The notes: a model not told the origin generated them from the letters alone. Positions 37,931 to 46,795 are shown, counted from the first letter of the stretch. The stretch: 64,000 bases of DNA from Pseudanabaena sp. PCC 6802 (GCF_000332175.1 NZ_KB235914.1:2910868-2974867); one strand, 5' to 3'. Numbers and translations are program-made.

Positions 37931-38083
37931 TTATCCCGCCGTGTAGCCAATAAACTACTCTTCTAGAAAACAGTTACCGCAATGGAACTTATATTCTTAC
38001 GAGCAAAATCGGCCCGCTTCTCTTGGACCAGTCACTTAATATTGCACTTGCCTAGTGTTATTAAGCCGGAACCCTAGAAGCAC
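37918..38083 (-). promoter_or_regulatory. Guanidine-I (ykkC) riboswitch controlling the carboxylase operon
   Basis: Read on the minus strand, the conserved blocks appear in order: CTAGGGTTCCG (complement near 38068-38078), ACTGGTCCAAGAGAAGC (complement near 38016-38032) and ACGGCGGGATAAAAGCCCGG followed by GAGAG (complement of 37918-37943). These are the hallmark blocks of the ykkC class I guanidine aptamer. The long variable stem between the second and third blocks is about 70 bases. It precedes the first DUF1989 gene by about 85 bases. Guanidine binding is expected to prevent the downstream hairpin and switch the operon on. Confidence 0.92.
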
Positions 38084-38106
38084 TCCTTTTATTATTGAGC
38101 ATGCCA

Positions 38107-38215
38107 TAGCGGTTTTCAATTGAGAACGGGTTTCACTGACGGGGTGAAGGGGGGGTACCCCTTCTTGAGGGCAACGCCCCCAAACTCCCTACTCTTTCCG
38201 ATCTGAAAACCGCTA
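38107..38215. repeat. Family B miniature element, copy 3
   Basis: 109 bp from TAGCGGTTTTCA to TGAAAACCGCTA, in opposite core orientation to the copy at 15051. TA is kept on the right side; on the left it reads CA. It lies between the two divergent riboswitches, in the probable promoter region. Confidence 0.88.
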
Positions 38216-38385
38216 TATTGGTTAGATTTAAGAATATCACTCTTAGATCGTATTTTTTAAGTTACTGAAAATTGTAAGACCGATTTGTAGCCTGAGACAC
38301 TTTCCGATCGTTTAGAGCATGTATCATGATCGCTAGAATTTATTTCATGTTGTTTAATTACTGTATTTCAGCCAGGTAAAATTTA

Positions 38386-38520
38386 GCTTCTAGGGTTCCG
38401 ATTCTCAAACGCAGTTCGAGAACGTCTGGTCCGAGAGAAGCAAGTTGCGAATATTTGGGTAGCCGCTCTAAGAGCCATGCTCTATCGCAATAGCACGGCG
38501 GGATAAAAGCCCGGGAGGAA
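38386..38520 (+). promoter_or_regulatory. Guanidine-I (ykkC) riboswitch controlling the ABC importer
   Basis: Blocks in order: CTAGGGTTCCG (38390-38400), TGGTCCGAGAGAAGC (38427-38441) and ACGGCGGGATAAAAGCCCGG (38494-38513), with GAACG/CGTTC-type stems between. It agrees with the ykkC class I consensus as closely as the minus-strand copy. The expression platform is a strong terminator at 38505-38565, so this is an ON switch. The importer operon starts about 90 bases downstream. Confidence 0.93.
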
Positions 38521-38565
38521 CTAGTAGCTTGCTTGCAAGTCGCTGTCCTCGCGGGCTTTTGTTTT
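38505..38565 (+). terminator. Riboswitch-controlled intrinsic terminator
   Basis: AAAAGCCCG.GGAGGA (38505-38519) pairs with TCCTCGCGGGCTTTT (38546-38560), followed by GTTTT. The 5' arm overlaps the last aptamer block, so ligand binding and termination exclude each other. Confidence 0.85.
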
Positions 38566-38611
38566 CGATTGCTTTACATCAAAGTTGATGATTCTATTTA
38601 AATTTAATATT

Positions 38612-39655
38612 ATGAGCCTGCGATCGCGATTATTCAATAATGTTTTTTTGTGCCTAGCTAGCCTGATACTGGTTGTAAGTTGCTCTAATCCAGCCAATCA
38701 GGTGGCGACCCAGTCGCCTCAAACTCAAAGCAGCAGTAATTTGGTACGCCTCGGATTTAGTGCTTGGCCTGGATGGTTTCCCTGGCAAGTTGCCCAAGAG
38801 CAAAAAATTTTTGCTAGTAAAAATGTGGAAGTGGATTTGAAATGGTTTGATGGCTATTTGGAGTCGATTAATACTCTAACCGCCGGACAAATTGATGCCA
38901 ATTCCCAAACCCTGAACGATACGATTACTGCGGTGGCTGGTGGCGCAGATCAGGTGGTGGTTCTGGTCAACGATAACTCCACCGGCAATGATAAAATTAT
39001 TGCGCGAGAAGGTATTAATAGCGTTAGCGATTTAAAAGGAAAGAAGGTAGCAGCAGAAGAAGGTACTGTAGATCACTTCCTATTACTTCTGGGCATGCAA
39101 AAAGCAGGGTTGAAGCCTTCCGATATTACCTTTGTGCCATTGGAAACTGGTAAAGCGGCGGCGGCTTTTGTGGCTGGACAGGTGGATGCTGTAGGTGTGT
39201 TTGCTCCATTTACAACGCAAGCGCTAAAACGACCTGGTAGCAAGGAACTATTTAGTTCCAAGGACTTCCCTGGCGCAATTCCCGATCACCTTGTCTTCAA
39301 TCGCAAATTTATCGATGCCCACCCCGATCGCGTTCAATCCATGGTTGATGCGTGGTTTGCTACGCTCGATTACATTAAGGCCAATCCCGAGCGATCGATT
39401 GAGATCCTGGCGAAACGAGCCAATGTCAGCGTAGATGAATATAAGGAATACGCCAATGGCACAAAGATTTTTACAATTGAAGAGAATTTGCAGGCATTTC
39501 AGCCAGGGAATGATATGTCATCTCTACAGTTTGCGGCAGGACAAATGTCGAAATTCCTCACGCAAGTCGGCCTGACTAAAGCCCAACCCAATCTGGACAA
39601 GCTATTCGACGATCGCTTTGTTAAAGCCTATGCTGCTAAAGCGAAGTCTAAATAG
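38612..39655 (+). CDS. ABC transporter substrate-binding lipoprotein, SsuA/TauA-like (putative guanidine import)
   Basis: 347 residues from ATG 38612; ATG 38588 would add eight. Signal segment FLCLASLILVVSC with lipobox VVSC, then a Ser/Gln/Thr linker. Mature protein has the NMT1/THI5/SsuA fold: VRLGFSAWPGWFPWQVAQEQ, LTAGQIDANSQTLNDTI, DLKGKKVAAEEGTVDHFLLL, AAAFVAGQVDAVGVFAPF. Homologues are labelled nitrate, sulfonate or taurine binding; the guanidine riboswitch just upstream argues for guanidine or a guanidine derivative. First gene of a three-gene importer operon. Confidence 0.88.
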   Translation: MSLRSRLFNNVFLCLASLILVVSCSNPANQVATQSPQTQSSSNLVRLGFSAWPGWFPWQVAQEQKIFASKNVEVDLKWFDGYLESINTLTAGQIDANSQTLNDTITAVAGGADQVVVLVNDNSTGNDKIIAREGINSVSDLKGKKVAAEEGTVDHFLLLLGMQKAGLKPSDITFVPLETGKAAAAFVAGQVDAVGVFAPFTTQALKRPGSKELFSSKDFPGAIPDHLVFNRKFIDAHPDRVQSMVDAWFATLDYIKANPERSIEILAKRANVSVDEYKEYANGTKIFTIEENLQAFQPGNDMSSLQFAAGQMSKFLTQVGLTKAQPNLDKLFDDRFVKAYAAKAKSK

Positions 39656-39681
39656 GTTTATTGCTTTTCGCTTGAGAAACT

Positions 39682-40533
39682 ATGCCCGAAGAAGTTCATC
39701 CCCCATCAATTCGCGATCGCTTGAAGCCAAAGTCCTTGCGCCCATCAGTATTCTGGCGAATTTCTGAAGATATTCCACCAAAGCTTAATTTGATACTGGT
39801 AATAGCTTCGATTTTGGCTCCGCTATGCGTGTGGTGGTTAATGACAGCATTTGGTGGCATCGATCCGACTTTCTTACCATCACCGCAGCAGGTGATAGCT
39901 GCAGGGGAGAGGTTGTGGGCTTCGGGCGATCTACAGAAAGATACGATTGCGAGTCTATGGAGAGTAGGTGTAGGATTTCTACTATCATGCCTCATCTCAA
40001 TTCCAATTGGTCTATTCATGGGCAGTTTTCGCAGTATCCGCGCTTTGCTAGAGCCTTTGTTTGGATTGATGCGATACATGCCCGCCCCAGCGTTTATTCC
40101 CCTATTGATTCTCTATCAGGGAATAGGAGAAGAACCCAAAATTACTTTAATCTTTATTGGCACATTTTTCTTTAATGCCTTGATGGTAATGGATACGGTG
40201 AAATTTGTGCCAAAGGAATTAATCGAAGCCACGTACATGCTGGGGGGCAATCGCCTTGCCACAGTAATGCAGGTTATCTTTCCTCATGTGGTGCCAGGGA
40301 TTTTGGATGCCTGTCGCATTAACCTGGCAGCAGCTTGGCAGTTGGTAATTGTAGCAGAATTAGTAGCTGCAACTGAGGGATTAGGGCGACGTATTAGCGT
40401 TGCCGGACGCTTTCTCAGAACTGATGAGATTTTTGTTGGCATTATCGTAATTGGACTGATTGGTTTGGTATTCGATCTGTTGTTTCAGTATATTTTGCGA
40501 TTGACTTGTCAATGGGCCAGTCCCGAACGATGA
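39682..40533 (+). CDS. ABC transporter permease, SsuC/TauC-like
   Basis: 283 residues with about six membrane helices, the first at about 37-57 (LNLILVIASILAPLCVWWLM). The ATPase-coupling EAA loop is visible as ELIEATYMLGGNRLATVMQVIFPHVVPGI. It follows the binding protein by 26 bases and precedes the ATPase. The large number of aromatic residues near GLMRYMPAPAFIPLLILYQG is typical of the family. Expected in the plasma membrane. Confidence 0.9.
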   Translation: MPEEVHPPSIRDRLKPKSLRPSVFWRISEDIPPKLNLILVIASILAPLCVWWLMTAFGGIDPTFLPSPQQVIAAGERLWASGDLQKDTIASLWRVGVGFLLSCLISIPIGLFMGSFRSIRALLEPLFGLMRYMPAPAFIPLLILYQGIGEEPKITLIFIGTFFFNALMVMDTVKFVPKELIEATYMLGGNRLATVMQVIFPHVVPGILDACRINLAAAWQLVIVAELVAATEGLGRRISVAGRFLRTDEIFVGIIVIGLIGLVFDLLFQYILRLTCQWASPER

Positions 40534-40591
40534 CAATATCAATTGGTGCAATGTCGCTTTGTATTTTCAGCTATGCAGGTGATAGTAAAAC

Positions 40592-41365
40592 ATGTTTCTC
40601 CAAGTCAACAATCTGAGCAAGCGATTTCAGACCCGAAACGGCGATCTACTAGTACTCAAGGACATTAACTTTGCGATTTCTCAAGGCGAATTTGTCTGCG
40701 CTGTAGGTGCTTCAGGTTCTGGTAAATCAACTCTCCTGCGCCAAATTGCTGGTTTGGATCGCCCTAGCCAGGGGGAGGTACGCATTGATGGGCAGTGCGT
40801 TACGGGGCCGGGTTCAGATCGTGGTATGGTGTTTCAACACTACACGCTGTATCCCTGGATGACCGTGCAGGAAAATGTGGAATTCGGATTGAAATTGCAG
40901 GGGATTGCCAAATTAGAACGCCGGAAGCAGGCCAGCTATTATCTCAGCGTGGTGGGGCTGACGAAATTTGCGAAGGCGCTTCCTAGGGAATTATCCGGTG
41001 GGATGAAGCAAAGGGTTGCGATCGCGCGAGCACTAGCTTCCGAACCCAAAATTTTACTTATGGATGAACCCTTTGGCGCGTTGGATGTCTATACCAAAGA
41101 AGCCATGCATGAATTTATGCTAGACCTATGGCAGCGCACGCAAATTACAGTATTTACGATCACCCATGATGTTGAAGAAGCAGTATTTCTGGCGAATCGC
41201 ATTTTCGCCTTGAGCGCTCGTCCTGGCACGATTAGTAAGGAACTCAGAATAGATCTACCTCACCGTACCAGCGATATTAAACGGCATCACCGCTTTTATG
41301 ATTACCGTGATGAGTTAATGAATTTGCTGCGACAACACGGACAAGAAGCGGCAATCCTGGCTTAA
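40592..41365 (+). CDS. ABC transporter ATP-binding protein, SsuB/TauB-like
   Basis: 257 residues. Walker A GASGSGKST, Q-loop MVFQHYTLYPW, signature LSGGMKQR, Walker B ILLMDEPFGALD and the switch His in TITHDVEEA are all intact. Energises the SsuC-like permease. Third and last gene of the importer operon; a family A repeat follows at 41463. Confidence 0.92.
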   Translation: MFLQVNNLSKRFQTRNGDLLVLKDINFAISQGEFVCAVGASGSGKSTLLRQIAGLDRPSQGEVRIDGQCVTGPGSDRGMVFQHYTLYPWMTVQENVEFGLKLQGIAKLERRKQASYYLSVVGLTKFAKALPRELSGGMKQRVAIARALASEPKILLMDEPFGALDVYTKEAMHEFMLDLWQRTQITVFTITHDVEEAVFLANRIFALSARPGTISKELRIDLPHRTSDIKRHHRFYDYRDELMNLLRQHGQEAAILA

Positions 41366-41462
41366 AACTTCTAGCCCCTTTGCTGAAGCACTATAGCAAT
41401 CCGAAATGATTTGTGAAAATTAGTTAGCAGAGATCGGCGGTCATCAGTCCGCAAAGAAATTT

Positions 41463-41566
41463 TATAGCCATGGACAGATCTGTTATGACAGTGGGTGTGG
41501 GGGCTGCGCCCCCACGCAGGGGTGAAACCCCTGCACCCCGTCCTAAGCCTGTTGGCTATAGCTATA
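41463..41566. repeat. Family A miniature element, copy 3
   Basis: 104 bp. Here the flanks extend the inverted symmetry (AATTTTATAGC before, GCTATAAAATT after). Core is GGGGGCTGCGCCCCC plus AGGGGTGAAACCCCT. It lies between convergent genes. Confidence 0.85.
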
Positions 41567-41591
41567 AAATTCAGATAGGAGTGCTTCAGAA

Positions 41592-42071
41592 TCAGTAGTA
41601 TTTTCGATAGGTTTGCACTCCACCCCACCGCCCGTAAGGGCTGGGACTTATGGGCTGATAAGCGAGAGTTTCAAGCCAGTCAACGATCTCAGCTTCCGTT
41701 TCGCCACAGTATCTAGCACCAGTTTTCGGATCGTAGCCCTGCCAAATAGTACCACCAGTCGCAAGAACAGTTTGCTCGATATATGGCAATTTTTCCTTAA
41801 ATAGACGGTTTTGCAGCTTTCCAAATAAACTCGTAACGACCTGGATAAGAGAGTTGCGATCGCGAGATGGAGCTGACACTACAAAAGTTTGGATGACCTT
41901 TTGTTCCTTTTGTAGCAGCGCCACCAATGGTAAATTTTGCTCGGCTTTCGCTTTCGCTAACCGAGCCTCTAATGAAGTTGTAATATTCATTTGACGGCGC
42001 TGCCAATATCGAATCCCAGAACCCTTTCGATCCTCTAAGGTGCGATTCATGATGTTAGCACTCCATTCCAT
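41592..42071 (-). CDS. Conserved cyanobacterial hypothetical protein
   Basis: 159 residues; an in-frame ATG at residue 28 (MNITTSLEARLAKAKAEQNL) may be the true start because helix-forming sequence begins there. Basic helical N-terminal half (LVALLQKEQKVIQTFVV), then IWQGYDPKTGARYCGETEAEIVDWLETL, whose compact pattern suggests a small conserved domain. No named family. No membrane segment. Function unknown. Confidence 0.6.
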   Translation of the reverse strand: MEWSANIMNRTLEDRKGSGIRYWQRRQMNITTSLEARLAKAKAEQNLPLVALLQKEQKVIQTFVVSAPSRDRNSLIQVVTSLFGKLQNRLFKEKLPYIEQTVLATGGTIWQGYDPKTGARYCGETEAEIVDWLETLAYQPISPSPYGRWGGVQTYRKYY

Positions 42072-42264
42072 TAGTTCATCTGTAGATATGGACTAATTTT
42101 ACTGTATCTAAAACTACAAAATCGATATTTTCTGTTAAATTATTGCTTGAATATCAAGAGACGTTAACATAAAGCTAAAGGGCTTGCATGAAATAAGATA
42201 GCTGCGATGTGTTAGGCGTTAACCGCAACGCATCCTACGATTGGGACATTAGCAAATCTCTTAG

Positions 42265-42705
42265 CTAAGTATTGTGAGTGGCTAGCTCTGCGGCTTTTTG
42301 CTGCATTTTATGGAACACGTTCATAAAGCCATTGGCGCGCGAGGGCGTGAGGCTCACTGATAACCCCGTATCCTGAATAAAATCAGCGGACAATGCTTGG
42401 ATCTCAGTTGGGGTTAGCCCATTCATGCCAGCCGCCAATAAGCCCACAAATCCCTTGCTAATCAGCGCATCGGAGTCGCCGCTAAAAACTACACTGCCTT
42501 CAGGGCTTAAAGTGGCCGTGACATATACCTGAGATACACAGCCTGGGACTTTATTCTCGGCAACCTTATATTCGGGAGGAAAAGCCTTGAGTTTCTGGCC
42601 GTACAAAATTAATTGTTCGTAACGTTGTTTTGGGTCGGACAACCTTTGAAAGCGCTTGACAATGCGCTCCAGTGATTCTGGCAGTTGAGTTGAGGTTAAC
42701 GGCAT
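42265..42705 (-). CDS. sufE: SufE family cysteine desulfurase activator
   Basis: 146 residues, usual length. ERIVKRFQRLSDPKQRYEQLILYGQKL, then the active-site loop NKVPGCVSQV with C56, which accepts sulfur from SufS in iron-sulfur cluster assembly, then SGDSDALISKGFVGLL and a C-terminal FMNVFHKM helix. Start ATG 42705. Monocistronic, divergent from rpmI. Confidence 0.92.
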   Translation of the reverse strand: MPLTSTQLPESLERIVKRFQRLSDPKQRYEQLILYGQKLKAFPPEYKVAENKVPGCVSQVYVTATLSPEGSVVFSGDSDALISKGFVGLLAAGMNGLTPTEIQALSADFIQDTGLSVSLTPSRANGFMNVFHKMQQKAAELATHNT

Positions 42706-42862
42706 GATAGCTAGGTTTGACAGACGATGTAGATGCCAACACTTTTAGTCTAGCTTGAGTTACCCCAAGGTGGCGGTAAAAAATTTAGCTAATTTGGCTA
42801 TCGAATTCACGCACTACAAGTTAGTTATGTTAGACTTGTAAAGGTCTTTTTTTTAGAAAGCA

Positions 42863-43060
42863 GTGCCTAAACTCAAAACACGTAGTGCTGCCGCGAAGCG
42901 GTTTAAGGTTACTGGTAGCGGTAAGCTAATGCGCCGACGCGCCATGAAGAATCACCTTTTAGAGCATAAACCAACTAGTCGCAAAAGCAAATTGTCCAAA
43001 ATAGCTGCTGTAGACGAGAGAGATGTCGATAGAGTCAAGGGCATGATGCCTTACATCTAA
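42863..43060 (+). CDS. rpmI: 50S ribosomal protein L35
   Basis: 65 residues, GTG start ([20 protein letters not shown]). Strongly basic, with the [11 protein letters not shown] and [21 protein letters not shown] pattern of L35. Followed 50 bases later by rplT. infC is not adjacent. Confidence 0.95.
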   Translation: MPKLKTRSAAAKRFKVTGSGKLMRRRAMKNHLLEHKPTSRKSKLSKIAAVDERDVDRVKGMMPYI

Positions 43061-43110
43061 ATTCTGAAGCAAGCATCACCTAAGCAGGTATTACCAAATA
43101 GCATACTGAC

Positions 43111-43464
43111 ATGACAAGAGTAAAACGCGGTAATGTAGCCAGAAAGCGCCGCAAGAAAATCCTGAAACTAGCCAAGGGCTTCCGTGGCTCCCACTCGAAG
43201 CTGTTTCGCACTGCTAACCAGCAGGTGATGAAGGCACTAAGAAACGCCTACCGCGATCGCCGTAAGAAAAAACGCGATTTTCGCCGTTTGTGGATAGCAC
43301 GCATCAATGCTGCGGCTCGCCTGCAAGGCATCACCTACAGCAAGTTAGCAGGTCAGCTTAAGAAAGCAGATATCGAACTCAATCGCAAAATGCTGGCGCA
43401 ACTAGCCATCCTCGATCCAGATGCGTTCGAGCGGGTAGTCGAAGTTGCTAAAGCTGCCAAGTAG
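43111..43464 (+). CDS. rplT: 50S ribosomal protein L20
   Basis: 117 residues, [20 protein letters not shown] start and the [20 protein letters not shown] centre are diagnostic. Binds 23S rRNA early in 50S assembly and often represses its own operon. Co-transcribed with rpmI. A terminator hairpin follows at 43493. Confidence 0.97.
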   Translation: MTRVKRGNVARKRRKKILKLAKGFRGSHSKLFRTANQQVMKALRNAYRDRRKKKRDFRRLWIARINAAARLQGITYSKLAGQLKKADIELNRKMLAQLAILDPDAFERVVEVAKAAK

Positions 43465-43492
43465 TTATTGCGCTCAATTACATTTTTTTCAT

Positions 43493-43525
43493 AAGGGGTA
43501 GGCATTAACGTCTACCCTTTATGCT
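43493..43525 (+). terminator. Terminator after rplT
   Basis: AAGGGGTAG (43493-43501) pairs with CTACCCTT (43512-43519), followed by T-rich ATGCTTTATTTTC. Confidence 0.65.
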
Positions 43526-43545
43526 TTATTTTCTTGCTTTGGGAC

Positions 43546-44349
43546 ATGGCAAACTCGCTACCAAAACTAAGACCTGCGCTCCTGACGTGCTTTCTCATCT
43601 GCTTGGTTGGTAGTGTGACGATCGCGCGCATGCCCACCGCTCCTACCCTAGCATCGGACTGGCTCGCCATTCAAAAGCGAGGTCGTTTGATTGTAGGTGT
43701 CAAGGACAACTTGCCGCCCATGGGCTTTCGAGATCCAACTGGTAATTTAACAGGGTTTGAGATTGATATTGCCAGAGAGTTAGCCAAAGAGCTACTGGGC
43801 AGCGAGAATCTGGTGGAATTAGTGCCATTACAGAATCGCGATCGCCTCTCCGCCATCTGGTCAGATCGAGTCGATCTGGTCGTAGCGCATCTCACCGTCA
43901 CCCGCAATCGCTCGCGCTTAATCGACTTTACCGTCCCCTACTATACCGACAGCACTGCCGTAATTGTCAGACGAGGTTCTAAAAGCGATCTATTTAGTCA
44001 AAAGAGCGCGATCGCAGTAATCAAAGGATCGAGCACGATCGCCGTACTGCAATACCTTGTTCCCCAGGCACAACTGATTGGCGTAAACTCCTACCAGGCT
44101 GGTTTAGCAGCTTTACAAGCAGATAAAGTGCAGGCTTTTGCTGGTGATAGTAGCGCTCTGGTGCAATGGCTAAAAGCACATCCCGACTTTGAGCGCGTCA
44201 AAGGCCTGACATCATCCCACAGCTTAGCGATCGCCCTGCCGCGAGGACTGCAATACGAAGATCTCCGCGCTAAAGTACTACAGGCGGTGGAAAAATGGCG
44301 TAAAAATGGCTGGCTGCGCGAACGGGCTAGCTACTGGGGACTGCCGTAA
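43546..44349 (+). CDS. ABC transporter substrate-binding protein, family 3 (amino-acid type)
   Basis: 267 residues from ATG 43546; an upstream ATG/CTG start adds four. Signal peptide LLTCFLICLVGSVTIARMP. Then the SBP_bac_3 fold: GRLIVGVKDNLPPMGFRDPTGNLTGFEIDIA, LTVTRNRSRLIDFTVPYY, and a two-lobe hinge around STIAVLQYLVPQAQLIG. Binds a polar amino acid or similar ligand in the periplasm. No permease or ATPase gene is adjacent. Its 3' end overlaps the convergent membrane-protein gene by 19 bases. Confidence 0.85.
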   Translation: MANSLPKLRPALLTCFLICLVGSVTIARMPTAPTLASDWLAIQKRGRLIVGVKDNLPPMGFRDPTGNLTGFEIDIARELAKELLGSENLVELVPLQNRDRLSAIWSDRVDLVVAHLTVTRNRSRLIDFTVPYYTDSTAVIVRRGSKSDLFSQKSAIAVIKGSSTIAVLQYLVPQAQLIGVNSYQAGLAALQADKVQAFAGDSSALVQWLKAHPDFERVKGLTSSHSLAIALPRGLQYEDLRAKVLQAVEKWRKNGWLRERASYWGLP

Positions 44350-44774
44350 ACCTCTACCTGTTTGTGCGGGCGATCGCGCCACCATTGGAAAGAAACCAGG
44401 TTCAATAGTAACCCGATCGCAAACAACAACACCATGATGGCAATTTGGTACCAGAAAATCTTGGGAAGCAAGAGATCGGCAACCAGATGAATCAAGTTGA
44501 GAACGCTATACACAACTGTCATGCCAAAATGGATTGCTCTAAAGCGCCTCAGATCGGTAAAAACTGTTCCAACGATCGCCAGCATTGGCAATGTAAAAAA
44601 TACCAACATTCCCCACAAAACGGGCGCAATTTCATCGATATTTTGAGCTTTTACGGATTCGGTAACGCTTAACCCGTGAAATAGTGGCATCAAACCCAAG
44701 TCAGTATGAAAGATCGTTCCCAGTAGAAATACAGTCCACAGAGCGGTAATTTTTGCCTGGTAGTTTGCAGACAT
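44331..44774 (-). CDS. Conserved cyanobacterial membrane protein (four helices)
   Basis: About 147 residues from ATG 44774; ATG 44792 would add six. Four hydrophobic helices at about 10-28, 52-75, 85-108 and 115-135 (LWTVFLLGTIFHTDLGLMPL; IAIMVLLFAIGLLLNLV). A pattern HFGMTVVYSVLNLIHLVADL suggests conserved histidines in the membrane. Not recognised. Convergent with and overlapping the substrate-binding protein gene. Confidence 0.65.
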   Translation of the reverse strand: MSANYQAKITALWTVFLLGTIFHTDLGLMPLFHGLSVTESVKAQNIDEIAPVLWGMLVFFTLPMLAIVGTVFTDLRRFRAIHFGMTVVYSVLNLIHLVADLLLPKIFWYQIAIMVLLFAIGLLLNLVSFQWWRDRPHKQVEVYGSPQ

Positions 44775-44792
44775 GGCGTTAATATCCCTCAT

Positions 44793-45363
44793 ATGCTATT
44801 TCCAGCTATTCCCATCATAGCTAATAGCTTGTAAATCCCAATGCTCAAGTCAGTCAGGATGAAGTTTAACCATTTCCTCACAATTTCCTCAAAACTTTCT
44901 TCTATTCTTTAAGGTAGACTGACAGCGATCGCAAAAAGATCTGCGCGTGTCTGTATAGCTATCTAGTCCTGACAGCATAGGCAATACAGACTAAAGCGAG
45001 ATCTAATGCAATCTTCGATAGACTTGAACTGTATCGAGATATCAACTTAATGAAACAAAAAACGATTATTTGCTCGCATGATTTATACGAGATCTTAATA
45101 AAGGTGTATACTACGGATAAAAGGGAAGCTTACGATTTAGAACCTTTTTAGGCTGAGTATTCTTCTCTACTCAAGAATTTATTTAAACAAAGTAGTTGCC
45201 ATACAGATAAATGCAGCGATTGACTTTCCAATCTCAATGGTGTGAGTGGGGAACCAGGCAGGCAGTTAATGGCTTTAGGTTATTTACCCATTGAGCTTAG
45301 GCAATTCCGAGCGATAGAGAATTTTTAAGTTGCTATAATGCACGCGGAGTAAGCATATAGGAG
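44793..45363. other. Intergenic region upstream of ComFB-like gene
   Basis: No gene of usual length. A TATAAT box at 45335-45340 lies about 25 bases before the ribosome-binding site of the next gene and is the best promoter candidate. A 33-codon ORF (45050-45151) has no supporting signals. No named RNA family was recognised. Confidence 0.4.
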
Positions 45364-45372
45364 ATGGTTGAC

Positions 45373-45723
45373 ATGTCGAAGACAATCGTTAATTTAACAA
45401 TGCCAGTAATTATTGAGGAAATTGAAAATATCCTTGATAGCTACGAGCATCATCCTTACAAAGAAGCTTTCAAAATTCCCGATCTGTATCAGGAATTAGT
45501 AGCCTATGTATTGAGTCGAGTACGTAGCCGCTATGCCGTCGCGGAGGAATCTGAAAGGGCACAAATAACCTCAAGAGCAAGACTAGTGCCCTTAGAGGAA
45601 AAACTCCACATAGAATCTGTGATTTATGATGGAATTCAGCATGTCTTTGACATAATTTGGAAGACTGACCAGCACATTAGTATCAAAAGAAATCAACCTC
45701 TCACTGCTGCTGTAAGAGCGTAA
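45373..45723 (+). CDS. ComFB-like protein (possible cyclic-dinucleotide sensor)
   Basis: About 116 residues. TAGGAG at 45358-45363 fits ATG 45373 better than ATG 45364, which touches it. Late-competence ComFB family as seen in cyanobacteria: VNLTMPVIIEEIENILDSYE, FKIPDLYQELVAYVLSRVRSRY. The zinc-binding cysteines of Bacillus ComFB are missing. Cyanobacterial members with this helical pattern have been reported to bind c-di-GMP; whether this one does cannot be told. An EAL protein for c-di-GMP turnover lies at 52630. Confidence 0.8.
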   Translation: MSKTIVNLTMPVIIEEIENILDSYEHHPYKEAFKIPDLYQELVAYVLSRVRSRYAVAEESERAQITSRARLVPLEEKLHIESVIYDGIQHVFDIIWKTDQHISIKRNQPLTAAVRA

Positions 45724-45784
45724 GGTTTTATACCGCATTTCTTCAAACCCTCCAGGTTACGCAAGCTCCAGTTAATTCCCCCCC

Positions 45785-46228
45785 TTGTCTACAATTTTGC
45801 CCCAACCCTATAGCATCATTTACGATGGCAACTGCAATCTTTGTGTTAGCCTTGTGCGCGTGTTAGAAGAGCTAGACAAAGGTAAACTGTTCTCCTACAA
45901 GCCGATGCAGGATTTGGAGGTATTACAAGATTTTAATATTACTGCCCAAGATTGCGAAATGGGGATGCTCTTGATCGATAGTCGAAATCCTGAAAATCGC
46001 TGGCAAGGAAGCGATGCCGCTGAAGAAATTGGGCGTTTATTGCCTTTAGGTAGCATTTTTATCTCGACTTACCGTGCCTTACCTGGGGTTAAATGGATTG
46101 GCGATCGCGCCTATGACCAGATTAGAGATAATCGTTACGTACTTTTTGGCAGACGTTCCAGTACCTACCATTCTACTTATCCCATCGGCTGCGCGTCGCT
46201 AGGATCTTGCGACTCCAATATTCCTTGA
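45785..46228 (+). CDS. DCC-family thiol-disulfide oxidoreductase (DUF393)
   Basis: 147 residues, TTG start (a second TTG follows at 45797). Thioredoxin-like fold with the family motif YDGNCNLCVSLV (C17, C20), then LLPLGSIFISTYRALPGVKWIGDRAYD and RYVLFGRRSS. A late cysteine pair (CASLGSC) may add a redox or metal site. The exact partner is unknown. A hairpin follows at 46248. Confidence 0.88.
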   Translation: MSTILPQPYSIIYDGNCNLCVSLVRVLEELDKGKLFSYKPMQDLEVLQDFNITAQDCEMGMLLIDSRNPENRWQGSDAAEEIGRLLPLGSIFISTYRALPGVKWIGDRAYDQIRDNRYVLFGRRSSTYHSTYPIGCASLGSCDSNIP

Positions 46229-46247
46229 AACTACTCCTTAAAACTCA

Positions 46248-46277
46248 GTGAGTCCAGTAGAAGGCTACCGGACTCAC
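46248..46277 (+). terminator. Strong hairpin after DUF393 gene
   Basis: GTGAGTCC-A-GTAG pairs with CTAC-C-GGACTCAC around a four-base loop AAGG. There is no T run, so it could be a processing or Rho-linked element. Confidence 0.5.
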
Positions 46278-46795
46278 GCAGAAATATAAATCACTAACTA
46301 ACTTACTAGAGGTTTTAGCTGACTTCTTACAGTATATCGACTTCCTTGTCTATATTTCTCACTAACTTGAGCAGTTTATCTGTCTTTAACTTCAGCAACT
46401 AATTCGCATCAATTAATCCTTGGCAATTCAGTCTATATCGATTTATCAAGGTTGCCCTACCTAGATTAAAATCTTGCTACTTCTTCTACCTCTCTACTAG
46501 GTTAACGGTAGTCACATCGTCGGGTGTAGCAGGGTTAATAATCTAGAGAATCTCCAACTATCAAGAGATTAAGATCGATTAACGGAACAAGCGTACTGTA
46601 ATTAATAGAACTAGACAATTTGTGTAAAAAGACGACAAGCTTAGTTTAGCCTGTAAGTGGTTCAGGGAAGGAGGCACCGCCCTTAAACCTTCGTTCCTTT
46701 TGTGCCTGTAATTAGAATAGACAAACCATCCTGGAAAGACAAGTTCATTTAATATAAATTCATAACTCAAATTTTTGAATTCTACCAAACTGCCT
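46278..46795. other. Intergenic region without recognised features
   Basis: AT-rich, no ORF, no named repeat. GAAGGAGG at 46667-46674 is a ribosome-binding-like word not followed by an ORF of convincing length. Confidence 0.35.

Noticed and set aside
45050-45151. 33-codon ORF
   Set aside because: No ribosome-binding site, no recognisable features; length expected by chance.
45248-45255. GGGGAACC word as part of a c-di-AMP (ydaO-type) riboswitch before the ComFB-like gene
   Set aside because: The other conserved blocks are missing and the best promoter lies downstream of it.
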